Shown here piece after piece: positions 15,016 through 23,667 of a DNA stretch of 38,400 bases; position 1 is the stretch's first letter, and every line of letters begins with the position of its first letter. The notes beneath the pieces are model-generated. The model ran no database searches, was not told where the DNA came from, and saw nothing but the letters and a program-made list of their open reading frames with translations. The stretch comes from JBBKWQ01 sp037969115 (lineage in GTDB: Bacteria > Actinomycetota > Acidimicrobiia > Acidimicrobiales > Ilumatobacteraceae), in contig JBBKWQ010000009.1 of the NCBI GenBank assembly GCA_037969115.1, positions 1 through 38,400 of the forward strand, read 5' to 3'. The position numbers were made by a program, and so were the translations under genes.

Positions 15016-18000
15016 CCGACAAGGGGACGCTGCGAAACGTCGATGACCTGTATCCGCTGACGCCGACGCAATCAGGCTTGCTGTATCACGCGTTGGCGAC
15101 ACCCGAGTCGGCCATGTATTTCGAACAGGTCCGGTTCGATCTCGAGGGGGCGCTCGATGTCGGCGCCTTTCGAGCGGCATGGCAAGCAGTCGTGCGCCGG
15201 CACCCAGCGCTCCGAACCGCGTTCGTCTGGGAGGGCGTCGATGAACCGCTGCAGGTCGTGCGCTCCGACGTCACCCTGCCGTGGGACGAGCTCGACTGGA
15301 GCGATCGGCCGGAGTCGGAGGCGAGGGTTGCGCTCGACGCGCTCGCGGCCGAACGGCGGCGCGTGGGGTTCGACCTCCAGCGAGCGCCGATCCTGCGACT
15401 GGCGCTCGTTCGGATCGGCGAGCAGCTGACGCACGTGATCTGGGATTTCCACCACATCGTGATCGACGGCTGGTCGGCCGGCCAGGTGATGCACGAGGTG
15501 GTGGGAGCCTATGACGATCTTCGAGCCGGGAAGGACGTCGACCTGCCGCCGGTCCGGCCGTTCCGAGACTACGTCGCTTGGCTCAAGCACCAGGACCGAG
15601 CAGCTGCCGAACAGTTCTGGAAAGCGGAGCTCGGCAGCTTCGAGTCGCCCACCGTCTTGCACGTCGATCGTCCTGCGCCGGCTTCGGCTGTGGAACTCGG
15701 CACGACCCGAATGTCGCTCTCGCGGTCGACCAGCGACGCGCTGAAGTCACTGGCGAGGTCGGAGCGGGTGACGCTCAACACGGTCGTACAGGCGGCCTGG
15801 GGTATCGTTCTCCGCCGATACAGCGGTGATGACGACATCGTGTTCGGAGTGACCGTTTCGGGTCGGCCGGCAGATGTTGCAGGGGTCGAGCGCATCGTCG
15901 GCATGTTCTTGAACGTGCTGCCGCTCCGGCTCCACGTGACCGACGATCGCTCGACGCGATCGTGGCTCAGAGACGTACAGGACCGCCAGCTCGCAATCAG
16001 CGACTACGACTACAGCTCCCTCCCCGAGGTGCAACGTTGCAGCTCAGTGGCGCCGGGGCTCCCGCTGTTCGAGACGGTCGTCATCTTCGAGAATTTTCCG
16101 ACAGTCCCGTCCGACCCGAACGGATCGTTGCGTGTGGCGAGCCGCACCGTCTTCGAGCAGACGAGCTTTCCGCTCGCCCTGCTGGTCGGGCCCGGCGACT
16201 GCATCGAGGCGTTGGCGCTCTTCAACAGCGCACGATTCGACACACCGACCGTCGATCGTCTCCTGTCGCACCTCGCCGTCGTCCTCGAATCCATCGCCGT
16301 CGCGCCCGACGCTCCGATCGGCGAGATCGAATTGCTGTCCGGTCCCGAGCGCCAACAGATGATCGTCGAATGGAACGACACCGGCTGCGATTACCCCGAT
16401 CATGCGACCATCCAGGAGCTGTTCGACGCGCAGGCCGACGCCCGACCTGACGCCGTTGCGTTGATCCTGGGCGATCGGACCATGACCTACCGCGATCTGC
16501 GGACGAGTTCCAACAAACTCGCGCACCATCTCATCGGGCTCGGCGTCGGCGCCCGAACACGCATCGGCATCGCCATCCCGCGCTCGTTCGACCTGCTGGT
16601 CGCAGTGCTCGCCACGGTGAAAGCGGGAGGCGTGTACGTGCCGCTCGACCCGGAATATCCGCGCGAACGGATCCGTCTGATCATCGAGGACGCTGATGCC
16701 GGGGTGATCCTGACGGTGCGCGACGTCATGTCCAGCCTGCCGGAGACCGATGGCCAGCGGATCTGCGTCGACGATCTGGACACGGCCGATGAATCCGATG
16801 CCGATCCCGAGATCCGCTCGACGACCGATGATCCGTTGTTCATCACGTTCACATCGGGCTCCACCGGTCGACCGAAAGGTGTGATCAACCATCATCGTGG
16901 GGCGCTCAACCGTCTGCAGTGGCAGTGGGACACCTTCCCGCTCGAGCCGGGCGAGGTCGGTGGCCAGAAGACCACGTTGAACTTCGTCGATCACGTCTTC
17001 GAGATCTGGGGCACTCTGCTCCGCGGGCACGCCCTCGCGCTCATCCCGGACGACGTGGTGAAAGACCCGAGCAGGCTGGTCGAGGCACTCGGGTCGTACG
17101 ACATTCGCCGAATCGCGATCGTGCCGTCGTATCTCACCGTGCTGCTCGATGTCGTTCCCGACATCGGAGCGCGCCTTCCCCGCCTGCGGTATTGGGCGGG
17201 GAGCGGCGAGCCCACGTCCGGTGCGTTGGCCCGCCGATTCAGGATCGCACTGCCAGATGCGGTCCTGCTGAACTTCTACGGCATGTCCGAGGCAACGGTC
17301 GACGCCACGTGGTACGACGATCGTTGGGACATCGAGTGTCCGACGCTTCCGATCGGGAAACCGATCGCCAACATGCGGGCCTACGTGCTCGACCACGCTC
17401 GGCGACCGGTTCCCATCGGCGTTCCCGGCGAGATCTACGTCGGCGGCGTCGGTGTTGCACACGGTTACGTCGGTCGGCCCGACCTCACGAACGAGCGATT
17501 CCTCACGAACCCGTACGAGCACGGTGGACGGTTGTACCGGACCGGCGATCTCGGTCGGTGGTTGCCGAGCGGACACATCGAGTACCTCGGGCGCATCGAC
17601 GACCAGATCAAGATCCGAGGGTTCCGCGTGGAGCCCGCCGAGATCGAGGCCGTGCTGCGGTCGGAACCGGGGGTGAGCGACGCACTCGTGATCGCACATC
17701 AGGTGGGCGACGACACGAGTCTGGCCGCCTATGTGATCGGCGAGGGCGTGAACGCCGAGAATCTTCGCGATCTGGCACGCGCGCACCTGCCGGCATACAT
17801 GGTGCCGACCCATGTCGAACTGATCGACTCGTTTCCCCGCACACCGAACGGCAAGGTCGATCGGCGGGCGCTCCCCCTCCCCGGACTCGGATCCGGCCGC
17901 CTCGTCGCTCAGCCGACGACGGCGACCGAGCAGGCGGTCGTCGACCTCTGGAAGGAGCTGCTCGGTCTCGACTTCGTCGATCCGGATGACGACTTCTTCG

Positions 18001-18980
18001 ATGTGGGCGGTCACTCGCTGATCGCAGTCCGTCTGTTCTCACGCATCCATCGACGGTTCGACACCGACCTGCCGCTCGCGAGCCTGTTCGACGCCTCGAC
18101 CCCGCGTGCGATCGCTCGGCTGATCGACGAACAGGCCGACGCGGCGCCGTCGTCGATCGCGCCCGACCTGGCCGATCGAGCCGAACAGGACTTCGTGCAC
18201 GTCGTCGAGATCACCCCCGGTGACCCAGCGAAGGTCCCCCTCTTCTGCGTGCACGGCGCCGGCGGAAACGTCGTGAACTTCCGCGATCTCGCCGCTGCGC
18301 TCGGTCCTGACGTGCCGTTCTTCGGGTTGCAGGCGAGCGGTGTGGGCGGCGTCCGATCTCCACACGCGACCCTCGACGAACTCTGCGAAAGCTACTTGGC
18401 CGAGATACGAACTGTGTGCGCAAACGGTCCGCTCGTCCTGGCAGGTTTCTCGGGCGGAGGGCTCATTGCACACGAACTCGGTCGCCGACTGGTCGAGGCC
18501 GGGGTGCGTGTCGAGCTCCTCGTGCTGCTCGACACGTTTCACCCGAGCGTTCCGGTCAGACGCCTGTCGATCTCGGAACACTGGTCGAACCTGGTCAGCG
18601 ACGGCCCCGTGTACGCGTGGGACCGGATCGTCACACGTTGGCGTGAGCTGCGGCTCGAGAGGAGCCGACGGGCCGAGTGGCGCCGACTCAAGGAGCGGGG
18701 GGACCGTGTCCCCATCGAGATGCGCGACTGGGTCGTCACCAACAACACGATTCGACTCCTGTCGGGGTATGTGCCCCGCCCGTACCCCGGACGGGTCGTG
18801 CTCTTCTCGGCCATCGACGTGCATCCCATCTACCAGCACGCAGGGGTGGCGCGCGGGTGGGATGCCACGGGGCCGGACTTCGATGTGGTGCCGACCCCAG
18901 GCGATCACTTCAATCTCGTCGAGCCCCCGCACGTCTCGGTGCTCGCCGCTCGGCTGCGCGAGGAGCTCGATGCCCTGTGA
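15012..18980 (+). CDS. Single-module nonribosomal peptide synthetase (C-A-PCP-TE)
   Basis: A complete one-module NRPS of 1322 aa. The condensation domain (about 10-440) has an intact HHIVIDG (H147-G153). The adenylation domain (about 460-960) shows FTSGSTGRPKG, NFYGMSEAT, YRTGDLGRW, IKIRGFRVEP and NGK with K948. The carrier domain has DVGGHSL with S1002 for phosphopantetheine. The thioesterase has GFSGGG with S1147, D1174 and H1299. The A4 block is LNFVDHVFEIW, so the position that normally holds the Asp binding the alpha-amino group is V659, with Asp one residue later. By-eye pocket residues are V-D-F-A-Y-A-F-V-D-K, suggesting a beta-amino or other non-alpha substrate. A leading C domain implies an acyl or peptidyl donor supplied from elsewhere. 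Both gene ends overlap neighbours (ATGA, GTGA). Confidence 0.95.
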   Translation: MTDKGTLRNVDDLYPLTPTQSGLLYHALATPESAMYFEQVRFDLEGALDVGAFRAAWQAVVRRHPALRTAFVWEGVDEPLQVVRSDVTLPWDELDWSDRPESEARVALDALAAERRRVGFDLQRAPILRLALVRIGEQLTHVIWDFHHIVIDGWSAGQVMHEVVGAYDDLRAGKDVDLPPVRPFRDYVAWLKHQDRAAAEQFWKAELGSFESPTVLHVDRPAPASAVELGTTRMSLSRSTSDALKSLARSERVTLNTVVQAAWGIVLRRYSGDDDIVFGVTVSGRPADVAGVERIVGMFLNVLPLRLHVTDDRSTRSWLRDVQDRQLAISDYDYSSLPEVQRCSSVAPGLPLFETVVIFENFPTVPSDPNGSLRVASRTVFEQTSFPLALLVGPGDCIEALALFNSARFDTPTVDRLLSHLAVVLESIAVAPDAPIGEIELLSGPERQQMIVEWNDTGCDYPDHATIQELFDAQADARPDAVALILGDRTMTYRDLRTSSNKLAHHLIGLGVGARTRIGIAIPRSFDLLVAVLATVKAGGVYVPLDPEYPRERIRLIIEDADAGVILTVRDVMSSLPETDGQRICVDDLDTADESDADPEIRSTTDDPLFITFTSGSTGRPKGVINHHRGALNRLQWQWDTFPLEPGEVGGQKTTLNFVDHVFEIWGTLLRGHALALIPDDVVKDPSRLVEALGSYDIRRIAIVPSYLTVLLDVVPDIGARLPRLRYWAGSGEPTSGALARRFRIALPDAVLLNFYGMSEATVDATWYDDRWDIECPTLPIGKPIANMRAYVLDHARRPVPIGVPGEIYVGGVGVAHGYVGRPDLTNERFLTNPYEHGGRLYRTGDLGRWLPSGHIEYLGRIDDQIKIRGFRVEPAEIEAVLRSEPGVSDALVIAHQVGDDTSLAAYVIGEGVNAENLRDLARAHLPAYMVPTHVELIDSFPRTPNGKVDRRALPLPGLGSGRLVAQPTTATEQAVVDLWKELLGLDFVDPDDDFFDVGGHSLIAVRLFSRIHRRFDTDLPLASLFDASTPRAIARLIDEQADAAPSSIAPDLADRAEQDFVHVVEITPGDPAKVPLFCVHGAGGNVVNFRDLAAALGPDVPFFGLQASGVGGVRSPHATLDELCESYLAEIRTVCANGPLVLAGFSGGGLIAHELGRRLVEAGVRVELLVLLDTFHPSVPVRRLSISEHWSNLVSDGPVYAWDRIVTRWRELRLERSRRAEWRRLKERGDRVPIEMRDWVVTNNTIRLLSGYVPRPYPGRVVLFSAIDVHPIYQHAGVARGWDATGPDFDVVPTPGDHFNLVEPPHVSVLAARLREELDAL

Positions 18981-19675
18981 CGAATCCCACGAACGCCAAG
19001 ACGCACGTGTATCGGCACCAACCCGTGCTGCCGGTCGAGCGACAGCTGCTCGAACCGCTCATCCGGCCCGGCGCTCAGGTGCTCGACATCGGCTGCGCCG
19101 CAACGGGACGTAGTGCCATCCTCGCTCGGGAACTGGGCGGTGCGGTGACATCGATCGAGATCAATCTTGACGCGTTGCACGAGTTCGCCGACACCGGTTC
19201 GAGCGACGGGATTCGGCTCGTCGGGGCCGACATGCTCGACCTCCCGTTCGCCGCAGCCACCTTCGATCTGGTGGTCGTGGGGTTCCACGGATTCGATTAC
19301 CTGACGACCCGCGACGCGCGTCGTCGCGCACTGTCGGAGATCGACCGGGTCGCGAAACCCGACGCCTCCCTCGTCTTCAACGGCTTCAACCGACTCGGGA
19401 TCCTCTTCACCCCCTCCGGACTTCGCTCTCGCTCCCTGCTCGCCCAGCGGGCGAGATATGTCGCCAGCGGCCGGTTTCTCCGACCGACACTGATCGACTA
19501 CAACGGACTCGAGCTCCATCAGGCGACGCCGCCGAGCGTCATCCGTGAAGTCGAGCGATCGACCGATTTCCGAATCGAGCAGACTGCCAGCCAGAGTGGG
19601 CGCGTGCGCCGACTGGCCCTCAACACGGTGTTCTGCTCGGCGCCCTACTACGTCTTCCGCCGCGGCCGATCCTGA
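18977..19675 (+). CDS. Class I SAM-dependent methyltransferase of the NRPS operon
   Basis: A 232-aa enzyme. Motif I VLDIGCAATGRSAILAREL at about residues 35-53 binds SAM, followed by the acidic strand end SIEIN, ADMLDLPF (motif II region) and FDLVVVGFHGFDYL. The GTG start at 18977 overlaps the NRPS TGA (GTGA), so it is translated with the NRPS and is the best candidate for a tailoring O-, N- or C-methyltransferase of its product. The N-terminal THVYRHQPVLPVERQL and C-terminal half (RPTLIDYNGLELHQ) resemble small-molecule methyltransferases, but the acceptor cannot be named. The operon appears to end here; the helicase gene begins 95 bases later. Confidence 0.85.
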   Translation: MTNPTNAKTHVYRHQPVLPVERQLLEPLIRPGAQVLDIGCAATGRSAILARELGGAVTSIEINLDALHEFADTGSSDGIRLVGADMLDLPFAAATFDLVVVGFHGFDYLTTRDARRRALSEIDRVAKPDASLVFNGFNRLGILFTPSGLRSRSLLAQRARYVASGRFLRPTLIDYNGLELHQATPPSVIREVERSTDFRIEQTASQSGRVRRLALNTVFCSAPYYVFRRGRS

Positions 19676-19770
19676 ACCGTCGGTCCCGGGCGTCCGGTCG
19701 CAGGGCGTTCGCGAAGATGACCGATGTGCGAGTCACCCGCGTCACAGCCCGTCCGTAGGATGTCGGCACG

Positions 19771-22107
19771 ATGTCGGACACGCCTCAACCCGATCTGTTC
19801 AGCACGACCCGCGACGAGGACGTCGACGGCCCGAATCCGTTCACGGCGGGACTGAATCCCGATCAGCTCGATGCTGTCGTTCATGCCGAGGGACCGCTGC
19901 TCGTGGTCGCCGGTGCCGGGTCCGGCAAGACGAGGGTGCTCACGCATCGCATCGCCCACCTCATCGATCAGGGTGTTGCGCCCACCAGCATCCTGGCCAT
20001 CACATTCACCAACAAAGCAGCCGCCGAAATGCGCGATCGCGTCGGCGCACTCGTCGGCCCCGTCGTCAGGTCGATGTGGGTGAGCACCTTCCACTCGGCG
20101 TGCGTGCGCATTCTGCGAGCGAATGCCGAGGTGCTGGGCTATCCGCGAACATTCTCGATCTACGACCAGGCCGACACCGTGCGGCTCACGGGGTACGTCA
20201 TCCGCGATCTCGGATTGGACTCGAAACGTTTCACACCGCGCGGGGTCCACGGTCAGATCTCGTTGTGGAAGAACGAGGTCGTCGATCCCGAGCGGGCGAT
20301 GGCGAACGCCGCCAACATCTTCGACCGCAAGCACGCTGAGATCTATGCCGAATACCAGGCACGGCTGCTCAAGGCCGGGGCGATGGATTTCGACGACCTC
20401 TTGCTGAATGTGGTGCGGCTGTTCCGCGAACACGGGAACGTGCTCGACCACTATCGCGAACGTTTCGGACACATCCTCGTCGATGAATACCAGGATACGA
20501 ACCAAGCGCAGAACGAGATCGTCCTGATGCTGGCCGGTGGTCATCACAACGTCTGTGTGGTCGGTGACACCGACCAGAGCGTCTACAAGTTTCGTGGAGC
20601 CGACTTCCGCAACATCTTGCAGTTCGAGCACGCGTTCCCCGATGTCACCACGATCGTGCTCGACCAGAACTACCGCTCGACACAGACGATTCTCGACGCC
20701 GCGAATGCGGTCATCGAGAACAACGTCGAACGCAAGCCCAAGTCGCTGTGGACCGATTCCGGCGACGGCGAACGGATCGTTCGCTACCACGGCGAGGACG
20801 AAGGCGACGAGGCGATGTGGGTTGCGGGCACCGCCCAGCAACTCCACGCCGATGATGGCGTGAACTGGCGCGAGGTCGCTGTGTTGTATCGCACCAATGC
20901 GCAGAGCCGCGTGGTCGAAGAAGCGTTCATGCGCCTCGGCGTGCCCTACAAGGTGGTGGGCGGCACACGCTTCTACGACCGCCGAGAAATCAAGGACGCG
21001 ATGGCGTACCTGCGTGCGGTGGTGAATCCGGCCGACGAGGTCAGCGTGAAACGCGTGCTCAACGTGCCCAAGCGTGGCGTCGGCGACGCCAGCGTGGCCA
21101 AGATCGACCAGCTCGCGGCGAGCGAGGGGATTGCCTTCGCGGAAGCATTGCGACGTGCCGACGAGGCAGGTATCACGGGGCCGGCGGTGCGCGGCATCGC
21201 TGCGTTCGTCGAGCTGCTCGACTCCATCGGCGCCATGGTGGGTGTCGATGGCGTCGGTCCGGGCGATCTCTTGCAGGCCGCCATCGACGGCTCGGGGTAT
21301 CTCGGCGAGCTCGAGGCCGAGGACACGATCGAGGCGCACAGCCGCATCGAGAACCTGGGCGAGCTCGTCGGCTCGGCCCGTGAGTTCACCGTGCTCGACG
21401 AGTTCCTCGAACAGGTGTCGCTCGTGGCCGACACCGACGACATCGACGACGACGACCACGTGGTGCTGATGACGCTGCACTCCGCCAAGGGTCTCGAGTT
21501 CCCTGTGGTGTTCCTGATCGGCGTCGAGGAGGGCATTTTCCCACACATCAGGGCGCTCACCGAGCCCGACGAAATGGAGGAGGAACGCCGGCTCGCGTAC
21601 GTGGGCATCACGCGCGCCATGCGGCGCCTGTTCATGTCGCATGCCTGGAGTCGCATGTTGTTCGGCAGCACCCAGTACAACCCCCCGTCGCGATTCTTCG
21701 ACGAGATCCCGGCAGACCTCATCGAGTCGAAAGGCAACGTGTCAGGCCGTACCTCTTACGGCCGACAGAGCTACCGCCAACGAGATCAGCGCGCCTACGA
21801 CACCCCGCCCGCGTATCAACGCCGCGGTGGCACCTCGGAAGAACGAGATGCCGCTGCCGCGCAGCACCGCGAGCGCGTCGTCGATGCGGCGCTCGCGTCC
21901 GGAGCTCGCAACGCTCCGTCGCCGAGCAACTCTCACGACATCGGCCTGCGCATCGGCGATGACGTCGCCCACCCGGCCTTCGGTGAGGGCGTCATCATCG
22001 GCATCTCGGGCTCCGGCGAGAAGGCTGAGGCCGTCATCAACTTCGCCGGTGTCGGGCAAAAGCACCTCGCACTGGCATGGGCGCCACTCAAGAAGGTCGG
22101 TGGCTGA
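19771..22107 (+). CDS. pcrA: ATP-dependent DNA helicase PcrA/UvrD
   Basis: A 778-aa SF1A helicase that unwinds DNA 3'-5' in nucleotide excision repair, mismatch repair and removal of stalled complexes. Motifs in order: Q-motif LNPDQLDAV, I GAGSGKT (K53), Ia TFTNKAAAEM, II VDEYQDTN, III GDTDQSVYKFRGAD, IV LDQNYRST, V LHSAKGLEFPVVF, VI RLAYVGITRAM. The C-terminal GDDVAHPAFGEGVI segment is the Tudor-like RNA-polymerase-binding domain of PcrA and UvrD. Length and motif set are normal for actinobacterial PcrA (UvrD1). The ATG at 19771 is preceded by a weak ribosome site. Not visibly linked to flanking genes in function. Confidence 0.96.
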   Translation: MSDTPQPDLFSTTRDEDVDGPNPFTAGLNPDQLDAVVHAEGPLLVVAGAGSGKTRVLTHRIAHLIDQGVAPTSILAITFTNKAAAEMRDRVGALVGPVVRSMWVSTFHSACVRILRANAEVLGYPRTFSIYDQADTVRLTGYVIRDLGLDSKRFTPRGVHGQISLWKNEVVDPERAMANAANIFDRKHAEIYAEYQARLLKAGAMDFDDLLLNVVRLFREHGNVLDHYRERFGHILVDEYQDTNQAQNEIVLMLAGGHHNVCVVGDTDQSVYKFRGADFRNILQFEHAFPDVTTIVLDQNYRSTQTILDAANAVIENNVERKPKSLWTDSGDGERIVRYHGEDEGDEAMWVAGTAQQLHADDGVNWREVAVLYRTNAQSRVVEEAFMRLGVPYKVVGGTRFYDRREIKDAMAYLRAVVNPADEVSVKRVLNVPKRGVGDASVAKIDQLAASEGIAFAEALRRADEAGITGPAVRGIAAFVELLDSIGAMVGVDGVGPGDLLQAAIDGSGYLGELEAEDTIEAHSRIENLGELVGSAREFTVLDEFLEQVSLVADTDDIDDDDHVVLMTLHSAKGLEFPVVFLIGVEEGIFPHIRALTEPDEMEEERRLAYVGITRAMRRLFMSHAWSRMLFGSTQYNPPSRFFDEIPADLIESKGNVSGRTSYGRQSYRQRDQRAYDTPPAYQRRGGTSEERDAAAAQHRERVVDAALASGARNAPSPSNSHDIGLRIGDDVAHPAFGEGVIIGISGSGEKAEAVINFAGVGQKHLALAWAPLKKVGG

Positions 22108-22191
22108 GCCCGACGAGTTCCGACGCACTCCTCCATGCTCGAGACCCGCGATGATCGACGCGGCCCCGGTCGCGTGGTTGAATCTGTATCT

Positions 22192-22620
22192 GTGAAGGCA
22201 GCACTACTCGTCGAGAGCTTGACCGGCAACACGTGGAAGGCGGCCGAGATGATCGGTGCCAATCTCCAGCAGGCGGGGTGGAGCATCACCGGCCTGTCGA
22301 AGGTCGGCAAGCCGGATCACTCGTCGATCCAGCGCGCCGACATCGTGTTGGTCGGTACGTGGACACACGGACTGTTCGTCGTGGGGCAGGCACCCTGGGC
22401 GGCGAACTCGATCGCCAATCTGCCGGCCATGCGCGGCAAGCGGGCGGCGTGTTTCCTCACCTACGCCCTGAATCCCGGCGACAGCATCAACAAGCTCACC
22501 ACCGCGGTCGGCGCCACCGGCGCCCGGGTCATCGGTGGTCTCGAGATCAAGCGCAACTCACTGCACGAACACAGCGAGGAGTTCGCAGAGCGGCTGGTTG
22601 CCGCCGTGCAGCCGGTCTGA
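22192..22620 (+). CDS. Flavodoxin-like protein
   Basis: A 142-aa single-domain protein beginning at GTG 22192. The N-terminal strand and P-loop ALLVESLTGNTWKAAEMIG has the flavodoxin FMN-phosphate signature (S/T-x-T-G-N-T). VLVGTWTHGLFVVGQ corresponds to the second flavin loop, and RAACFLTYAL to the third. It could be an electron carrier, or a small flavoprotein related to flavodoxin domains in oxidoreductases. An electron-transfer role toward the P450 at 6231 is conceivable but there is no linkage. The frame continues upstream to an ATG at 22135, but the extra residues (ETRDDRRGPGR) are not family-like. Convergent with the next gene, 12 bases between stops. Confidence 0.75.
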   Translation: MKAALLVESLTGNTWKAAEMIGANLQQAGWSITGLSKVGKPDHSSIQRADIVLVGTWTHGLFVVGQAPWAANSIANLPAMRGKRAACFLTYALNPGDSINKLTTAVGATGARVIGGLEIKRNSLHEHSEEFAERLVAAVQPV

Positions 22621-22632
22621 TTTCGGTCGGGC

Positions 22633-23172
22633 TCAGCCGCCGGTGACGGTGTCCCCGGCGTCTTCGGTGACACCGCGCAGACTGATCTCGAGCGTGGTGC
22701 GGTCGGTCACCCGTGGATTCACGCCTGCATCGGGAGGTGAGAGTTCGGTGACATCGATGGTGCGTCCATCGCAGTCGATGAAGTCCGCCGTGCCCCTCAC
22801 CTGCTCGACCGGGCACGAGGCGTCTTTGTCGGCCGGGTACGCCCAGTACACGCGCCAATTGTCGGCAGCGACGGTGCCGGTGTGGTCGACGACGATGCTG
22901 CGTTCACCGACCGTCGTGTTCAGGCCGGGGATCAGCAGCGGACCGTCGCGGTCGATGCTTGCTGCGAAGTTCTCGACGTTGCCCAGCACGAGCGTGCTCG
23001 GAGCCAGACGTTCACTCGTCTCAGCATTCCCGCTGGAGATGAACGCGGCCATCGCCCAGGTGGCCAATCCGATCAGAGCGATGACGACGATCCCACCGAC
23101 GACCGGCATCACGGCCCGGGCAAACGGCGAGGAAAGGCGTGGCTGCTGCACCGAGTCAGTCTGCCGCCGCAT
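22633..23172 (-). CDS. Single-pass membrane protein of unknown function
   Basis: A 179-aa protein from the ATG at 23172. A short basic, polar N-terminus (MRRQTDSVQQPRLSSP) precedes one hydrophobic helix of about 25 residues (VVGGIVVIALIGLATWAMAA). The remaining about 120 residues are predicted outside the membrane and contain two Cys (DASCPVEQV and FIDCDGR) that could pair. The extracytoplasmic part carries NVENFAASIDRDGPLLIPG, a pattern I associate only with uncharacterised actinobacterial proteins. An upstream ATG at 23286 would overlap the divergent B12-binding gene and is rejected. No function proposed. It is divergent from the cobalamin-binding gene, with 83 bases between starts for promoters. 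Confidence 0.7.
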   Translation of the reverse strand: MRRQTDSVQQPRLSSPFARAVMPVVGGIVVIALIGLATWAMAAFISSGNAETSERLAPSTLVLGNVENFAASIDRDGPLLIPGLNTTVGERSIVVDHTGTVAADNWRVYWAYPADKDASCPVEQVRGTADFIDCDGRTIDVTELSPPDAGVNPRVTDRTTLEISLRGVTEDAGDTVTGG

Positions 23173-23255
23173 GGCGCCGACCACACGGCTACGCGGTCGC
23201 CGGCCCGGGTGCCAGTTGGTTTCGCCGGTATGGATGCGAATAGTGTCTTGCAGTC

Positions 23256-23660
23256 GTGAAGCGTCCGTATCGGGTTGTCGTCGCAAAACCTGGCCTCGAC
23301 GGTCACGACCGCGGCGCGAAGACGATCACCAGGGCGTTGCGCGATCACGGTTTCGAGGTCATCTACACCGGATTACACCAGACCCCTGAGCAGATCGCCG
23401 AAACGGTGCTCCAGGAGGACGCAGACGCCATCGGGCTGTCGCTGCTGTCCGGCGCCCATCTCACCCTCTTTCCTCGCGTCATGCAGGAACTCGTCGAGCG
23501 CGATCTCAGCGATGTCCTCGTCTTCGGTGGCGGCGTGATTCCCGACGCAGATGCTCGTTCGCTCCGCGAGCAGGGCGTTTCCCAGATCTTCCAACCCGGT
23601 TCGTCGCTGAAAAACATCAGCGCTTGGCTGGAAGTCGAACTCGACTCGAGAGAGGACTGA
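23256..23660 (+). CDS. Cobalamin-binding subunit of an acyl-CoA mutase
   Basis: A 134-aa free-standing B12-binding domain. It has the base-off/His-on motif D-x-H-x-x-G as LDGHDRG (D15, H17, G20), the S-x-L motif LSLLSG, and VFGGGVIP near the C-terminus. It matches the C-terminal cobalamin domain of methylmalonyl-CoA mutase and the small subunits of split isobutyryl-CoA or methylmalonyl-CoA mutases. It needs a separate catalytic TIM-barrel subunit, which is not in the window. The GTG at 23256 follows a normal N-terminus (VKRPYRVVVAKPGLDGHD). sucC begins seven bases after its stop, so it is probably cotranscribed with succinyl-CoA synthetase, the enzyme that uses the mutase product. Which acyl-CoA is isomerised is inferred. 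Confidence 0.92.
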   Translation: MKRPYRVVVAKPGLDGHDRGAKTITRALRDHGFEVIYTGLHQTPEQIAETVLQEDADAIGLSLLSGAHLTLFPRVMQELVERDLSDVLVFGGGVIPDADARSLREQGVSQIFQPGSSLKNISAWLEVELDSRED

Positions 23661-23667
23661 CCCCAAC

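Noticed and set aside
16044..18014. A 656-codon minus-strand open frame inside the NRPS gene
   Set aside because: It lies opposite the conserved adenylation and carrier motifs; long antisense frames are common at this GC content and it shows no recognisable domain.
19648..21642. A 664-codon minus-strand open frame opposite pcrA
   Set aside because: pcrA contains all helicase motifs in order; the antisense frame has biased composition and no domain.
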